Source: Rallus limicola (taxonomy: Eukaryota; Chordata; Aves; Gruiformes; Rallidae). From it: a stretch of DNA of 64,000 nucleotides. The stretch covers positions 12,839,501-12,903,500 of the forward strand of contig JAKCOZ010000007.1 of assembly GCA_022605955.1 (NCBI GenBank). Reading direction: 5' to 3'. Below are positions 24,611 to 38,900 of the stretch, one piece after another (position 1 is the first letter of the stretch; each line of letters opens with the position of its first letter). The notes under the pieces are model-generated. The model was given only the letters and a program-made list of their open reading frames with translations, did not search any database and was not told the DNA's origin. A program made the position numbers and the translations under genes.

Positions 24611-27600
24611 TTTTCTGCCTTCAGACTTTGGAAGCTTAACATCTGATTCATATTAAAGCATTTTTATTTTTTGGATCCTGCCTAACAGGATCAAAGTTGT
24701 AATAAAAGATATAAAACAGATTTATTTTCCTATAAGAATCTTACTACCTTGACAATGTCGCCAGGTACAGTTTTGTGTGAGGTGCTGTTTTTCTGAAATC
24801 ATTGCCAGGTTACCATGTGGAACAGAGAAACTTGAAATGTAATAGTAATCTATATATATTGGAGTTCAATTACCAACACGTCTTTGAGAATTGAAATTCA
24901 GAGTTGATTCTTGTTACTCAGTAAATCAAATACATCTCTGATATTTTCAACTCATGCTTTCTGTAAACTAGTCCAACTATTCTTCCGAGCTTGTATGAAA
25001 TACATTTGCAATCAGAATTACTGAATAACTTGGTTGAAATGCTTAAATATTAGTAAATTTTCATGTTTCTATCTGTGTCAGCTCTGTACATATTTTATAA
25101 GCAAATTGCATTAAGCATTCACACTTATGAGTAAACAGCTGCTCTTTAAAGATCAATCTGGACTTGAAATATAACTGTTGCCACTCTACTGCTCTCTATA
25201 ATCTACTTCCATCTCAAAAATTTACGTTTGCAACTTCCTCCTCTCCCTTATTTGTGACCTAGGAAAGGCACCACATAAAGGAAACTGAGTTTATTTTTCC
25301 CAGCTCCATCAGCAGGTAAAATAAAAGATACATTACATACCCAAATAAGCTCTGTTATATCCTTAGACCATCATAACCTGAACATCCTATTTTATTTTAA
25401 CAAAACATTGTTTACTTCTATTCTAAAATGACACCTTGAGGTGCAGGGCTGGTGAAGGAAAAAAACCATAAATGCTCTTTTTTTGTAACTAAAAAAAAGA
25501 CCAAACACTGAGCTTCATTAAAATGTATTCAGTTCTCACCAAATTAATATTGCCCAAAGCTAAAACAAGCTGATCTGCTCAAATCCCTGATATTTTGACA
25601 ATGCTACTTTTTAAAAATATATATATATTTCTTAACAAAAAATAATTACATCTCATTCAAAGCAGCAGGCTCATACAAAGTTACCTTATGCTAGTTGAAA
25701 TTACTCTTTTCAAAAACCTTTCGACAATCTTAGCTGGAATAACAGGGTTTAGAGTACACTGAATGCTTCACAGTGGTGAGAACTACATCACTTGCCCATA
25801 GTTTCCAGAGAGTGTAGGTAGGAATTTGCTGTTACCTCTGTGAACTCCCCTCTGCCCCCTTCCTTCCATTGTTATGGAGAACCAGAGCTGTGACACAAGT
25901 TTGTCGAGGTTTTTCTGAAGTGTGGAACAGCTACTACAGAATGAGGCAAACTCCATGTGCACTTTTCAGTGAGACTTGGTTGCTTTTTGTGCCAGCACAA
26001 GACTAATCCCCACCAAAGAGAAAACAGTTTCTAAAGGTTTAATCCAGAACTAGCTCCATCACATGGAGCAGAATGTGTCAGCAACAGGAAGATGAGTGCC
26101 AATCTTGACCAAAAAGAACAAATGGGAAAGTGAGGACAAGGACAGAAGAACAGGCAAAAGGGCCACACTTCTGAGTGAGAGCAAACTGTTTACAGCACTT
26201 TAGATGCACAGGCCAAAGAGCATTCCCGAGTGAGCAACCAATGGCAAGTCCTGGAGGACTGCAGTTTGCTGAAGTATGACAAGAGGTCATGGTCAACACT
26301 TGTTAGAAAAAGATGTATTTTGAATCATGAATCATGTTCAATTCTTATTCCAGTAGAAACATGCGAGTTTGTAGATAATAAAGCAGAATGTAGATAATAA
26401 AGCAGAATGTATAATTGTAGATAATAAAGCAGAATGTATAAATGAAATTTATAGGCTCAAAATAATAAAGGCTCAAAAGGCAAGTAAATCAGCCATCCAA
26501 CTGATATTTTGAGGCTTTGTCTTTGTCTTAGCTCCACTTGAGTCATAGCTGCACTTGAGTCAATTTTTGTCGTGCTTCAGATCCCCACTTTTAAAACTAA
26601 GTTGATGTTTTATACTTTAGCATTTTGTTAGGAATATAATATTTTTCCTTCTTAGAAGCAAAACAAAAGCATCAAGAACAATAAAAAGAAATAGACCAAT
26701 ATCTTAATGTCTGATGTCAAAGACAGAAGGAAAAATCAAGGGGTTGACATATGCAAACTGAGCCAAACTTGTAAAGACTATTGAGGCATTAATTACAAAG
26801 TGCTAGAAACAGTCTAGATGTCAAAGCAAATACCTGCTGACAAGCAGGATTTGAAAACCTTTCATTTTGCATTTCAAATGTGCGTGCAAGCTCAGTAGAA
26901 AACACATGACAAAATCTACTGACAGGAGCTATGGTATAGAGGACCAAACCTTTGGGAGTTCAGACAGCTTTAGAATGGGACCCTGGAGCTGACAATGGCA
27001 ACAAAATAGCATACACAGAAATGTATAAAGGGCTTTGAGTTTTCCATTTTATTGCCTCCCAATCAATGGGAGTTCTCAGCTGGATCGCAGGTGGGGATTT
27101 GGAGATCTTGTGGATAGCAGTGCAAGGAAAGACTAAAATCAGAGGTGTTTCAACCTTAATTCTACAAGAGAGTTCAGATTCCTCTGTAAAGTCAAAGGGT
27201 ATCCTGAGCAGTTCTACCCACCCCTAAGCGAAGATGTTTTCAGACTCTTGTTGTTTTCTTCCCTTAGCAACAGTGAACAAGCTTTTCTTTGTTCACTGGT
27301 GACTGTTTTGATAGAGAAATTCAAGTGTAGAGAGAAACTTGGTGTTGGGACACCTGAGAAACAGCAGATAGCCTTTGTTATCAGAAATCTGTGCACTGAA
27401 GTGTCCGGAGAGCAGACTGAGAGTGTCAGGTAACTGCAGCAGTCAGTCAACATGACAGCTGAGCCCCATATGGTGCAGAGTAACTGGTCTCCAGAGTCCC
27501 TGACACCACATTCACAGTCTCCAGAACAGAACCAAAGGTTTCAAAACCTCCTAAGGTAATCAAATTCAAGCCAGACGGAAAGAGAAGCCCTGCATTGCCA

Positions 27601-30600
27601 CCATCGGTTTCCCATCTTCATGTTTTCTATTCCAGACAACCTTTCTCTCCCTGAAGGGTTCGTACATATATGGGTGGATCACTTGTGGCTGCAGGAGCTC
27701 ACTCTAATATATAGTAGGAGGTCTTGGAGAAGAGTGCTGCTGGCTTTCCCTTTCAGGCATCTTTAGGGCTTTTAGGCTTTGGAGTCAAGACCTTAAGGTC
27801 CCCTTGACAAGACCTATGCAGGAAGCATCCTTTCTGGCTTGTGGATGCAATTATTATGAACGGGCTGGTGTGGAGTACAACAAAACAGTATGTTTTTCTA
27901 CAATGAGCCTATTTACAAAGAAATCCTGGCAGTAAACTGAAAGTAGATCATTTGTGAAATGTAACATCTAAGGACTTTTTTCTTTACAGAGCTTCTGAAA
28001 AAAACCCCATATAATAGAAGGTTTGCAAAAACTGTAATTTGTATGCAGTTAGAAAGAGAGATTTTTAATGGAAAATTTCTACCAAGTAGTTGATTTGCAG
28101 AGTGCCAAGCACCAAAAGCTTCATCTGAGATCAATAAAGACTTCTGGTACATCCCATTTCAGGTAATTAAGTCTTGCATTACTTCTTTGAGAATATTACA
28201 TGGTGCTTTATTCTGTTTTCTAGTTGTTTTCCGACTATCTCAATTTCCACAGAAGTTGTTTTTGTGGTATTTGTTTCTTTCCAACAACAACTCTGAGAAA
28301 TTAGTTTCCAGGCTAGGGTTTGTTATTAAACAATTAACATTTCCATGCAATTTCGTGTGGAGGAATCTAAAAAGTAAGAGGCTGTCACTCAGTTGGATGA
28401 AAGACTTTTGTCCTGAAGAATAATGGTTGTGAAATAGGTAATGGAAAATAGCAAAAAAATGAATGTTATGCTTTCAATATAGCAAAAACCAATCTTTGAA
28501 CTTACATTTGAAATTCTTTCCACAATAGGGACATTTTACAAATAGCTGGCAATTGCCTAAGTAGCTAAGGCAAATAAACGACCTAAAGAATAACAGAGAG
28601 CAAATTCTGCAGTTTTGTTTGCAAATATATTTCAATGTCTGTTATATTGCTGACTGCTGAAGTGGAAGCATATATGTTCTTGCTCCTTTGCAGTTAAAAA
28701 GAGCAGAACAAACTATTGACTAAGTTACAGTTGATCCAGTGTCCACTAAGTTGTTGGACATACTCCAAGTGATGTCAATGTCTATTGAAACTGACCTTCT
28801 GTTTTCAATGGAAAGTTTAAGAAAAAAAAGTTAAATTTGTCAAGTCTACCTGTGTGACCAAAAGTGCTGCATTTGAAGGTTCTTGCGGTCTTTTAAGATT
28901 TAACTGACATGAGAAGTGATTTCTACACCTCAATCTCTGTGTGCCCCACACATATTACTCACTGCATAGGGGCCGGCTGACTGCATCCATAGTGGCACAG
29001 CATGTGTGAGGCATGTGAGCCAGATCAGTTGTGGGCACACTTAGACGCAATATAGAAAACACCAAACCTTGATTTTTAGTCCTTCCAAAGTGAAGAGGTC
29101 TGAGACCTTTGAGTATGACAGCTGCTATCTGCTTACGTTCTTTTCTCAGCTAACATAACCTCATTTCCTTAAACCTTCACCTGACAACTTAAACATGGCC
29201 TTTCACACATCACATTCACTCAGAGACAAACGAGGCGCAACCACTCTTTGTTCATAAAGTACCAGGATGGCAGTCACAGAAAGGCATAAGGATCTGATGC
29301 AGGCAGACAGCTATTACATGTCAGCTACTGCCAGTTGCACAAGTGTCTCAAGAGAACACCCTACTTCCCCAAAGAAATTGGGTAGGTACCCTGCCAGTGA
29401 TAAAAGAAATTATAAACTTGGCAACTTGGTGATTACAAGGTAGGACCCATGTCCCTTCCTGCTGTTTTATTATTTATAGGTATCTTGGGTTTGGTTCTAT
29501 CACATAAACCTCCTCTTTGAAATTCAGTAGACAAGACTGTGACAAAAAGTACATCGTGCTGAATGTCTAAAATGTGACTTTGTGAAATAAGCAGGGAGGG
29601 AGTATTCTATGCATAAAACCCATCTGTAACACAGGAGCGTCTGGACGGATTTCTACATTGCTAAGTAATGCTTAAAGAAAAAGTAACTACAGAAATACTT
29701 TTAAATATTTAATCACAGATTTATTGGACTATATCTCATATATGTGTGCATTATTGGTTGCCATATTTCTTCATTTAGAGAAAGACAGAGGCTATGATAC
29801 ATGAGAATGCTAGGCTAGATGAACTATGAAAGGTCAAGTCTAAAGTATTGTCTGATATTTACTAGAATCCATCGTCTTCTTTCAGGAAGGAGAAGAAACA
29901 AAAACAGATCAGTTTTATCCAGTCTGCTGAGTTTATTTTCCATCCCTTTCTTATTCTCGGCCTCCAGAAACAATAAACTGGTTGTATCTACTGACATTTT
30001 TCTGGAAGATTGATCTTCTCAGTCACACAGATTTTGCAAACATAATACCAGCTTGCATTTATATAGCTCATTTCATCTCAAAGAATCCCAAAACCTTTTA
30101 CAAATTTAATGTAGTGGAATATATACGCATCCCACACTGAACGTGGCCATCTCCAGGACAGAATATACTATGTGCCTATTTTATATCAGTTTAAGACAGG
30201 AAGTGGAGTATTAGATCACCTTAAAAATTCAGGATGCGACTGTGTGATGCAGACATGTGACTGCATGATGTCAGTAAAACTATGCACAGCATCTCTTTTT
30301 TTTTTTTCTAATTAATGAAATCTGAGTTCCCTTCACAGAATCCTGGAAAAACTCCAGAGGGCATTGGCCCTAAGACCATGAGAATGCCCTCACTGGGCAG
30401 ACCAGGAGCCTTTTCAATGCTGCATTTTGTTTCTGAGACAGGGAAGTAGCAAGAAAGGAGTGTAAGAACAAAGGAGTCACCTAATCCTGTTCCCCAAGTC
30501 TTACTGAGCCCCAGGAGGGTCAGGGATTTCCTGAGTCAAAATAATGTTTATTTAATAATCATCCACAGAATTTTCCCTTGCAGACTTGCCCAGTTCCTCT

Positions 30601-31850
30601 TCATACCAATATGTTTGATGTTTTTCATTATTATTATCTCCAACTTCCTGAGGAAAGATGTCCCAAGCTTAATTTTAACCAATTTTCACACAACGAAAAT
30701 TCTGAAAGTTCACTTGGCATGAACCCCAAACCAAGGTATAACTATTGCCTACTACTCTTATTTGATTCCACTTCCCTCATTTATCAAAAGAAACAGTGAA
30801 CTCATTCCTTAATGACTTTCTCCACAGTACTTAAAATTTTAGAGTTCTCTATTACATCTGTCCTTATCTGTCTTTTTTCTGCAAACTGAAAAATCATATT
30901 CTTTTTATTAATCTCTTACTGTTGTACTTCCATACTTGCAGCTGTGGCTGCTGCCCATTCTTGACAACTTCTCCAGTTCTACCACATTGTTTTTAGAAAA
31001 TTGGTTTGCACTCACTGATCATTTTACAAGAACACCAGTGGCATAACAATATTTCCAGGTTCTATCTCTATTTCTTATTTAGCATGCTTTGAATAAACTT
31101 GAGCTGTGAGAAACCTCCCAGTTAGGAAGAAAACAAACATTTTGAAGAGCAGATGTTATCCACTGTGGCACTGCAAAGCTCCCTATCAGGGCACAGGTGG
31201 CTGTCAAGATCTGAAGATCCTGGCTCACCCACACAGGACTCAGCACTACCCTGCAAATAGTAGAGAATAGCACAGCTGGGCAGATAAAGCGGAGGAGGTG
31301 GAGATTTGTATGAAAGAAGAGTGATGGACAATGTTGGCTGGTAATCTCTGAAACTGTGAGTGCTGCAGCCTGTGCAGGGATCAAGCCCTGGGAGTTAAGA
31401 ATAAGAAATGGCTGAGTTTCCAGCCATGACACTGAGTTTTCTCCCTCTATACATGTAGGCCTTTCATCTCTTTTTTTTTTTCTTTTTCCATGAACACATT
31501 TCTCACAGATGATTAATCATCTTTAGTAACAACATTTATCATTTGTCATTTTCCAGAATGAAGAGACCACAGAGTACCTCAGGCACGTTTTCACAAAAGC
31601 AGTGCAGACAGGCAATATCATTTGCCTCCTGATGTGTTACCTTGCTTTATATTTAAAATCAGTCACACATTTCCTTCCTTCCCTGCAATACACTTACTGC
31701 ATTTTATACTTACAACCATTTTGATGGCCACTTCTAAAACCCATCTAACCAAAAACCTGTCCGTCAGGTAGATTATCTTTTTCCAACTATGTTTTCTTGC
31801 TCTTTTTTCTATTTTAAAGTGAATTATTTTTCTGCTTTCCAATTAATGAC
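24611..31850. other. Long gene-free AT-rich stretch
   Basis: No gene or mobile element is recognised apart from the tandem repeat at 26371. An AT tract lies at 25614-25630 and a T-run at about 30297-30309. A 117-codon minus-strand open frame (31079-31432) resembles nothing I recognise and is left as chance. Confidence 0.45.
26371..26435. repeat. Three-copy 19-bp repeat
   Basis: GTAGATAATAAAGCAGAAT occurs at 26371-26389, 26390-26408 and 26417-26435. The first two copies abut; the third follows an 8-bp spacer (gtataatt). Confidence 0.9.
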
Positions 31851-32392
31851 AGGCATCATCTACCCTGACTTGTGCAAAGCATTTGACACTGTCCCACATG
31901 ACATCCTTGTCTCTAATTTGAAGAGACATAGATTTGACAGATGGACCACTCAGTAGATAAGGAATTGGCTGCACAGTCATACTCAGAGTTGTGGTCCACA
32001 GTTCAATATCCAAATCAATACCAGTAGCAAGTGGTGTTCCTCAGGGGTTCGAACTGGGACCAGCACTGTTCAACATCTTTGTTGGAGACATGGACAGTGT
32101 GATTGAGTACACACCCAGCAAGTTTGCTGACCCAACACCAAGCTGTGTGGTAAGGTTATCACATTGGAGGGAAGGGATGCCATCCAGATTGACCTTGACA
32201 GGCTGGACAGATGGGGCCATTTGAACTGCATGAAGTTCAACAAGGCCAAGTACAAGGTCCTGCAGATGGGCCAGGGCAATCCCAAGCACAACTACAGTAT
32301 GAGCAGAGAATGGATTGAGAACAGCCCTGAGGAGAAGGTGTCAGGTGTGTTGATTGATGACAAGCTCAACGTGAGTAAGCAGTGTGCCAACT
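31851..32392 (+). mobile_element. CR1 LINE internal fragment (RT region)
   Basis: Plus-strand relic of the CR1 ORF2 reverse-transcriptase core. Recognisable pieces are 'cttgtgcaaagcatttgacactgtccca' (the [10 protein letters not shown] motif), 'gtggtgttcctcaggggttc' (SGVPQG), 'gggaccagcactgttcaac' and 'tgattgatgacaagctcaacgt' (the L-DDKLN-motif region). The FADD catalytic motif is damaged: the frame reads FADPT. Stops and frameshifts break the frame several times. Both the endonuclease end and the 3' tail of CR1 are absent; the element stops abruptly near 32392. Confidence 0.88.
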
Positions 32393-34369
32393 CCAATCAA
32401 CTTGCTTTCTCACTTCCACCATTGCATGGTGCTGCATAGTTTTATTACCCTTTTTTCATGCTTCTCTGGCAGTATTCATTCTATGTTAATGGTACTCAAA
32501 GTATCAGTCAATTTGGAATATTTTTTTAAAATAAGATTCATGTGTAACTTGGAAACCACAAGTGTTGTTTTCCTTGCTAGAACAGCTATCTAGTACTTCT
32601 CATTCTTTAGAAGAATGCCATGCATAACCTCATGCAACCCTTCCATTGTAAAACAGCATCACGTTTTTGATTCAGTGTTCAGTTGGAAAATTTTCATAGT
32701 TATAAAGGTGGAAGGAGTCCTGTAGTGAAGAGAACTAAATGCCAATCATTTGGGAAAATGTAAAAGTTTAAGAAGGTTTCTACTTTAATATCAATATTCA
32801 CCTGAAAATTTATACCAAAAAGGATTATTCTTTGCATACTACTCTTTTCACAGTGTCAGAGAGCCCTCTGACTACAGTACTATTCAAGCCTTAATACAAC
32901 CTTGTCCCATCCTCCCACACTGGAAACCAAAACCTGGGAAAAGGGCGTGGGAAAACACTCATACTTTTCAAAGCTCATTCCGGTGGTCTAGGGATCAGTG
33001 ATATTCACCTAATGTCCCTAAGGCTTGATAGAGACACAAAAGGCAGACCCTAAGGTATTTCCCAAAACAAACTTCCTGGGCCTTTAGCCCATTCACTTCC
33101 AATGAACCATGCATATGTAGCACATTTGTAAGAGACACATGTTAAGGGTGCTAAGGGTCATGAAGATGCTAAAGAAATGAGGATGTTAAGGGACATGGTA
33201 GCACAGCCTCGGGACATGCTAGTGCTGCAAGTCCCAGCTGACCATAAAATGAGGATATTTGAATTCTTAGCCATGTCTTACTCAGAACAGTATGAGGATA
33301 GAAACAGCAGTATATTCAGATTTATTAGGGTAAAATAATAAAGCAAGTAAAAATTTGAAAAGACTAAAAGTTAAAGCAAGACTCATAAAGAGAAAAGATA
33401 TTTTCTAAAAACTCAAAAAGTTAGCAGTTCATAAACATAAATTTATTTTGGTATATGTTTAGATGTATATATTGGAAAGAAAAAGAAAGACAAGTTTTCT
33501 AAATAAATTTTATATACATGCTTAAAGAGGGGAGAGAGTATAATTAGTTTATCCTATATACACGTTTGTGAACTAAAATGCTGATTTCACAACAAAGCTA
33601 GATACCAATGGCAAGTTGAAGGCTTGCAGTGTTCAAATTCTCCTGTTTCTTAAATGTGCCTGATGAGATTTCTCATATCCTGTTAAACATCAGATCTGTT
33701 GAAAAGAATGAGAAATTTACTTATTCTTATCTCCCTGTCCTAGGGAGGTGCTGGGGAAAGGAAGGAAGTGGTTGGTTTTGGTTTGGTATGTAATGCACTT
33801 GTACTTTATGTCTCTTAAAATGGAGAACAATGTGTTTATGATAAGAATAGAAGAAAGAGAAACAGCTGCACCTGACAGAAATTTCACATTCTGGTAATTA
33901 AATCCACAGTGTTATCTGCCAGAAATTTCTCTTCTTCATTCCATAAAATCCCTGCCTTTTGCAGGTGCTCAAATGCATCAGCAATATATATACAGCTACT
34001 GCAGCACCATCTGCACTAGTGAGTGACTTTGAAATGCTATTTTTCAGAAACATCACAGATAAAACAGGAAAATATTAAGAACAAGATGTATAGTCTCATC
34101 ATGCATCTTTCAGGTAGGGATACCACACAGAGCACCTGCTGCTCATCACAACAAATTAATTCATCCTCACCTCTGAACTTGGCTGCATACAAATTAGAGC
34201 AGCAAACTGAGAGACTGGAATACTTTATCATCTGCTTGCAATGGCAACTGGAATTAAAACTAATCAGCAATGAAATAAAGAGCTAGATAAGTAAAAACAG
34301 AGCTTGTGTGTTTCTTGTATGTCCAGACTGCCTTTAAAAAGTGCAATTTATTACACTATACTCTAAACC
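32393..34369. other. Gene-free sequence
   Basis: No gene, RNA gene or mobile element is recognised. Confidence 0.5.
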
Positions 34370-35935
34370 ACAGAATCACAAAATCACTATGTTGGAAAAG
34401 ACCTTTGACATCATTGAGTCCAACCATACTTGTCCTCTAGTAAACCATGTTCCTGAGCACCTCGTCTACCTGTCTTTTAAATACATCCAGGGTCAGTGAC
34501 TCAACAACCTCCCTGGGCAGCCTGTTCCAATGCCCGATAACCCTTTCGGTGCAGGACTTGTTCCTAATGTCTGATCTGAACCTGCCCTGGCACAGGTTGA
34601 GTCCATTCCCCCTCATCCTATCACTTGTCACATGGGTAAAAAGACCAACACCCACCTCTCTATAACCTCCTTTCAGGTAATTCAGCCTCCTCTTTTCCAG
34701 GTTAAACAACCCCAGTTCCCTCAGCCGCTCCTCACAAGGTTTGCTCTGAAGCCCCTTCACCAACCTGGTTGCCATTCTCTGGACACACTCCAGACCTCTA
34801 TGTCGTTCTTGTAGTGAGGGGCTCATAACTGGACACAGTACTCAAGGTGCAGCCTGACCAGTGTTGAGTACAGGGTCACAGTCACTTCCCTGGACCTGCT
34901 GGCCACACTATTTCTAATACAAGCCAAGATGCCATTAGCCTTCTTGGCCACCTGGGCACACTGCTGGCTCATATTCAGTCTGCAGTGAAACAACACCCCC
35001 AGGTCTTTCTCTGCCAGGCAGCTTTCTAGACATTCTTCCCCAGGCCTATAGTGCTGCATGGGGTTGTTATGTCCCAAGTGCAGAGCTCTGCATTTGGTCT
35101 TCTTGAACCTGATCCCATTGGTCTCAGCCCATGGATCCAGCTTGTCCGGATACTTCTGAAGAGCCTCCCTTCCCTCAGGGCAGATTGACACTTCCTCCCA
35201 GCTTAGTGTCATCCACAAATTTATTGAGGGAACATTCAATCTCTTCATCCAGGTCATTGATAAAGATGTTGAACAGAACTGGACCCAGGACTGAGCCCTG
35301 GGGAACACCACTTGTGACCAGCCTCCAGCTGGATCTAGATCCATTTACCACAATTCTTTGGGCCTATTCATCCAGCAGAGGCTCCGCCTGTGCAGGCCAG
35401 TGGTAGCCAGTTTCTCAAGCAGAATGCTGTGAGAAACCATGTCAAAGGCTTTACTGAAGTCCAAGTAGACTGCATTCACAGCCTTCCCCTTGCCCACTAA
35501 GTGGGTCACCTTGTGATCAGGTTAGTTTGGCAGGACCTGCCTTTTGTAAACCCATGTTGATTGAGCCCGATCATACCATTGTCATGTGTGTGCTGCGTGA
35601 TAGCACTCAAGACAACCCATTCCGTGATCTTCCCTGGCACTGAGGTCAGACTGACAGGCCTGTAGTTTCCTGGATCCTCCATCTGACCCTTCTTGTAAAT
35701 GGGTGTAACATCTGCCAGCCTCCAGTTGAGTGGAACTTCCCCAGTCAGCCAGGATTGCTGGTAGATGATGAAAAGGGGTTTGGCAAGTACATTGGCCAGC
35801 TCCCTCAATACCCTTGGGTGGAACTCCTCTGGGACCATAGACTTATGAATGTCTAATTGACCTAGCAGGTCTCTAACCAATTCCTCCTGGTTCATGGGAG
35901 TTTTGTTCTGCACTCTCTCCCAGTCTTACAGCTAG
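34370..35935 (-). mobile_element. CR1 LINE, longest copy in window (about 1.57 kb)
   Basis: The plus strand begins ACAGAATCACAAAATCAC (reverse of the CR1 3' tail) and can be followed through the 3' region, the ORF2 C-terminus and much of the RT domain to about 35935, where the match ends. The 3' tail is close to that of the CR1 at 52703 (both carry the 'gaccctggatgt.tttaaaagacaggt.gacgaggtgct' segment), so the two are the same subfamily. It is 5'-truncated and contains no endonuclease domain. Confidence 0.93.
34437..35913 (-). pseudogene. Broken CR1 ORF2 (reverse-transcriptase part)
   Basis: Read on the minus strand, three open pieces follow one another. Piece one, 35913-35506, has WRLADVTPIYKKG, NYRPVSLTSVPGK and GFTKGRSCQTNL, the RT fingers region. 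Between the pieces, the KAFDTVSH and the SGVPQG-like segments fall in interrupted frames. Piece two, 35344-34823, starts in a shifted reading of the F-DD region and later recovers [16 protein letters not shown] and [19 protein letters not shown]. Piece three, 34826-34437, has [18 protein letters not shown], a deletion of about eight codons relative to other copies before NYLKGGYR, then [18 protein letters not shown] and the natural stop at 34437. At least two frameshifts make it non-functional. Confidence 0.87.
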
Positions 35936-38900
35936 TGAGGCTGAATATCCAGGGAACACCTCACCTTACCATTAAATAGTATTTAGGAAAAGATTGACAC
36001 TTTTATGTTAAGAATTTTATAATAAACAGGTAATTATTAAACTTGCTTATCTAAAGCTCTCCTTTCCACAAGTTCAGTTAATCTTTAGTTTGAAGGAAAA
36101 CATTTTATGCTAAATAAAATAAAATAATGTTTCTGGGTTTGGTTGGGGTTTTTTTAATCCAAATTCTAAAAACTCCAAAATCTACAGGACTCTACTTAAA
36201 TTTTAACATGTCCTTCACTTTGCTCCTCAAAGTTTGGAGTTAATCAAAAGATAAAAAATTCAAATTCATCCTCAGTACCTGAACATCAATATGGTGAGTA
36301 ACTTTTGAAATATTATCAGTCTACAGACCTAGGGAAAGAAATCAGATTAAACATTAATGCAGGAATGACCCAGCTTATTAAGGAAATGTATCTTGCACTT
36401 CCTCATTGGTTTTCTGCATTTTTGACAAGGGCGGGGGATTCTATTCTTACTTGACTGCTACTTGAAGAGCTGAAAAATCTCAAGAGATGCTTTTCAAGCA
36501 CCAGCAGAGTGAACTCTGGCAACCCTTAAGCACAGCACAGTTCTCAATCATTACATGCAGCATTGAGATCCATTTTTAGGGGAAAAAAAAAAGAATATCA
36601 AAAAAGCACTAGATTTTTGCTTTGGAGTTGCTCACAACTTCCCATGAAACTAGAAATTACAGGCAATTGTATAAATTTAACGGATTTCAAATACAACTTT
36701 GTTTCTATCTCATTTCCCAATGCCATCCCCAAAACGTTAATTCCCAGTCTTAAGAACACTGCTATGGCTGCTATTGGTTTTGTAGGTATTTTGGGATGAA
36801 AATAATAAAAGAACAGCATGTATTACCCCTATTAAATTGCTCAAATATATGCTATAAAACAACAGCAACACTTTTCTTGACTGGAGCAGGCACTGTTTTT
36901 TGATATAAAAGTGAATAAACAAAAATCATATTTCTAATGCATCATTTAAAACTCAAATATCTTTGAATGTTTTGTCAACTTGTGCAGTGACCTCTCCACA
37001 TTTAAAATCTGTCTCTGTTTTTCCTAGAAGCGCCTAAGCATTCCAAATCAAGTGTCTTCGGATTTTCCATATTCATTTTTACTATGTTATTTTTCAGAGA
37101 ATAATGACTATTAATTAAGGGTATTAAATTATTCCAAGTGAACATCTGTTATTTTATTTGCAACCATACATACCTTTAACCTTCTTCACTGGCACATTGA
37201 AACAAGCTTATGGGTAATTTATCACAACTTACAACTTCTTTTTTATTACAACTAAGTTACATTTGTTTCTCGTCTAGGTAAAAATTTGGATTTTAGATCT
37301 AATGGCTCTTAAATCAGTTCAAACCATGAACGCCATTTTGAAGCATCTGTATCATGTAGCTTTTTTAGGAACTGGAGAATAGCAGTACCTTAGTTATCAG
37401 AAATCATTAATCCTATGGAAAGATTCCTCATGATAAAATACCTAGATATTGCTACTAGTTAGCTAGAAAGCTTTTACAATACCCACATATAACTGAAGAT
37501 CTTCATTGGCACATTAAACTCTTTTTCATTAAAAGCATATATTTAGAGAAGAAAAAACAAATTTTATGTAGAAGATGGTGCTGCCTCCAAGTACTCAAGA
37601 ACTGATTCCTCACTTTTACCTCTAATACATTGTTATTCCCAACAGAAGGCACTGCAGAATGTATGTAATTTTCAAAGCTGTAGTGTGTGTGTGACTTCTG
37701 GAAAGTCGAAGAGAAGCTGCCTGCTCCATTCACACCATCCTTGCTCCCACAAGACACTGGAATCAGCATTCCACATCCATCCCTTCACCACCAGTCATTG
37801 TTGTGGGTTGGACTCCAGGAGAGGTATTTATTATTTTGATAAATTAGCATACAGAGCAATCACCTTCTAAGCCAGGACATGAAACACAATTTAACAAAGA
37901 TTTTCAATATTAACTTCTAATTAAGTCATCACTTTATCAGAAATCAGTCAGCCAATAACTTAGGGAAATAGTTACATATTAGAGAAATAGAACACATATT
38001 TTATCCACATGCTTGTTCATGTTAATCCTTACACACACACAGACACTGTATTGCTCCACATTGAATGGATTATAATATTCATTCAGGTACTGTTCAGTCT
38101 GTCCTTTTCCTGATGATGGCAATACATCTGAATTGCTAGTGAAGTATGGATTAACGTGGTGCAAGATCAAATCACAGAAAAACATCGTTGATCTGCATAA
38201 AAGTTTTTACGAAGGCACAGAATACAAGTGAAAAGTAAAGATTCCTTAGGCCTAGCCTCACTATTATTGTATGAAATTATTGTCTATAAATCACAGAGGC
38301 ATGCTCACTTTTGGCAGCAGCAAGCTACTGGATAGTTTCAGTTATAATGTACAAATTTTATCAAAAAAAAACCCAACCCACAAAACAACAAAATTCTGCA
38401 TGTATAGGAAAAAAGCAAAATACTTTAAAAAAAGAGAATAAAATATCTCTTCAGGCAACCCTATAAAAGGTGTTTAACTCTCTTCTTTCCATGTTAATCT
38501 TTTTCCTGGACTGACTTTCATAACCAGACCCAAAAAAATTCTTCTAGCAAGATGTGGCTTAATGTTACTACTTCAACAAATATTTTCCTTTCCTTTTAGA
38601 TTCAACGATGTGAACTATGCTTTCTTGTTTCATCAAAAAGAAAAAGTAACTGGACAGCTTTGCTTGCTTCACACTTGCAGGTAAGAGGGAAGTTTGATAT
38701 ACGGACTATGATCATGTCACCAACTTTTCAGCAACTGGCAAATATCAGGTGTCTTTCTGGTAACAGCACCTTTTTTTGTCCAACAGTATGAGAAAATCAA
38801 ACTGACCATGCTGTGCTAGGGAAAGAACTCATAAATAGATCAATACTTTCTGTTGGTGTAGAAGAAATAGAAACATCACAGACAGTGAAATTTCCAGCGA

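Noticed and set aside
31079..31432. Minus-strand 117-codon open frame
   Set aside because: Looked protein-like at first, but no known domain, no splice context and no neighbour supports it.
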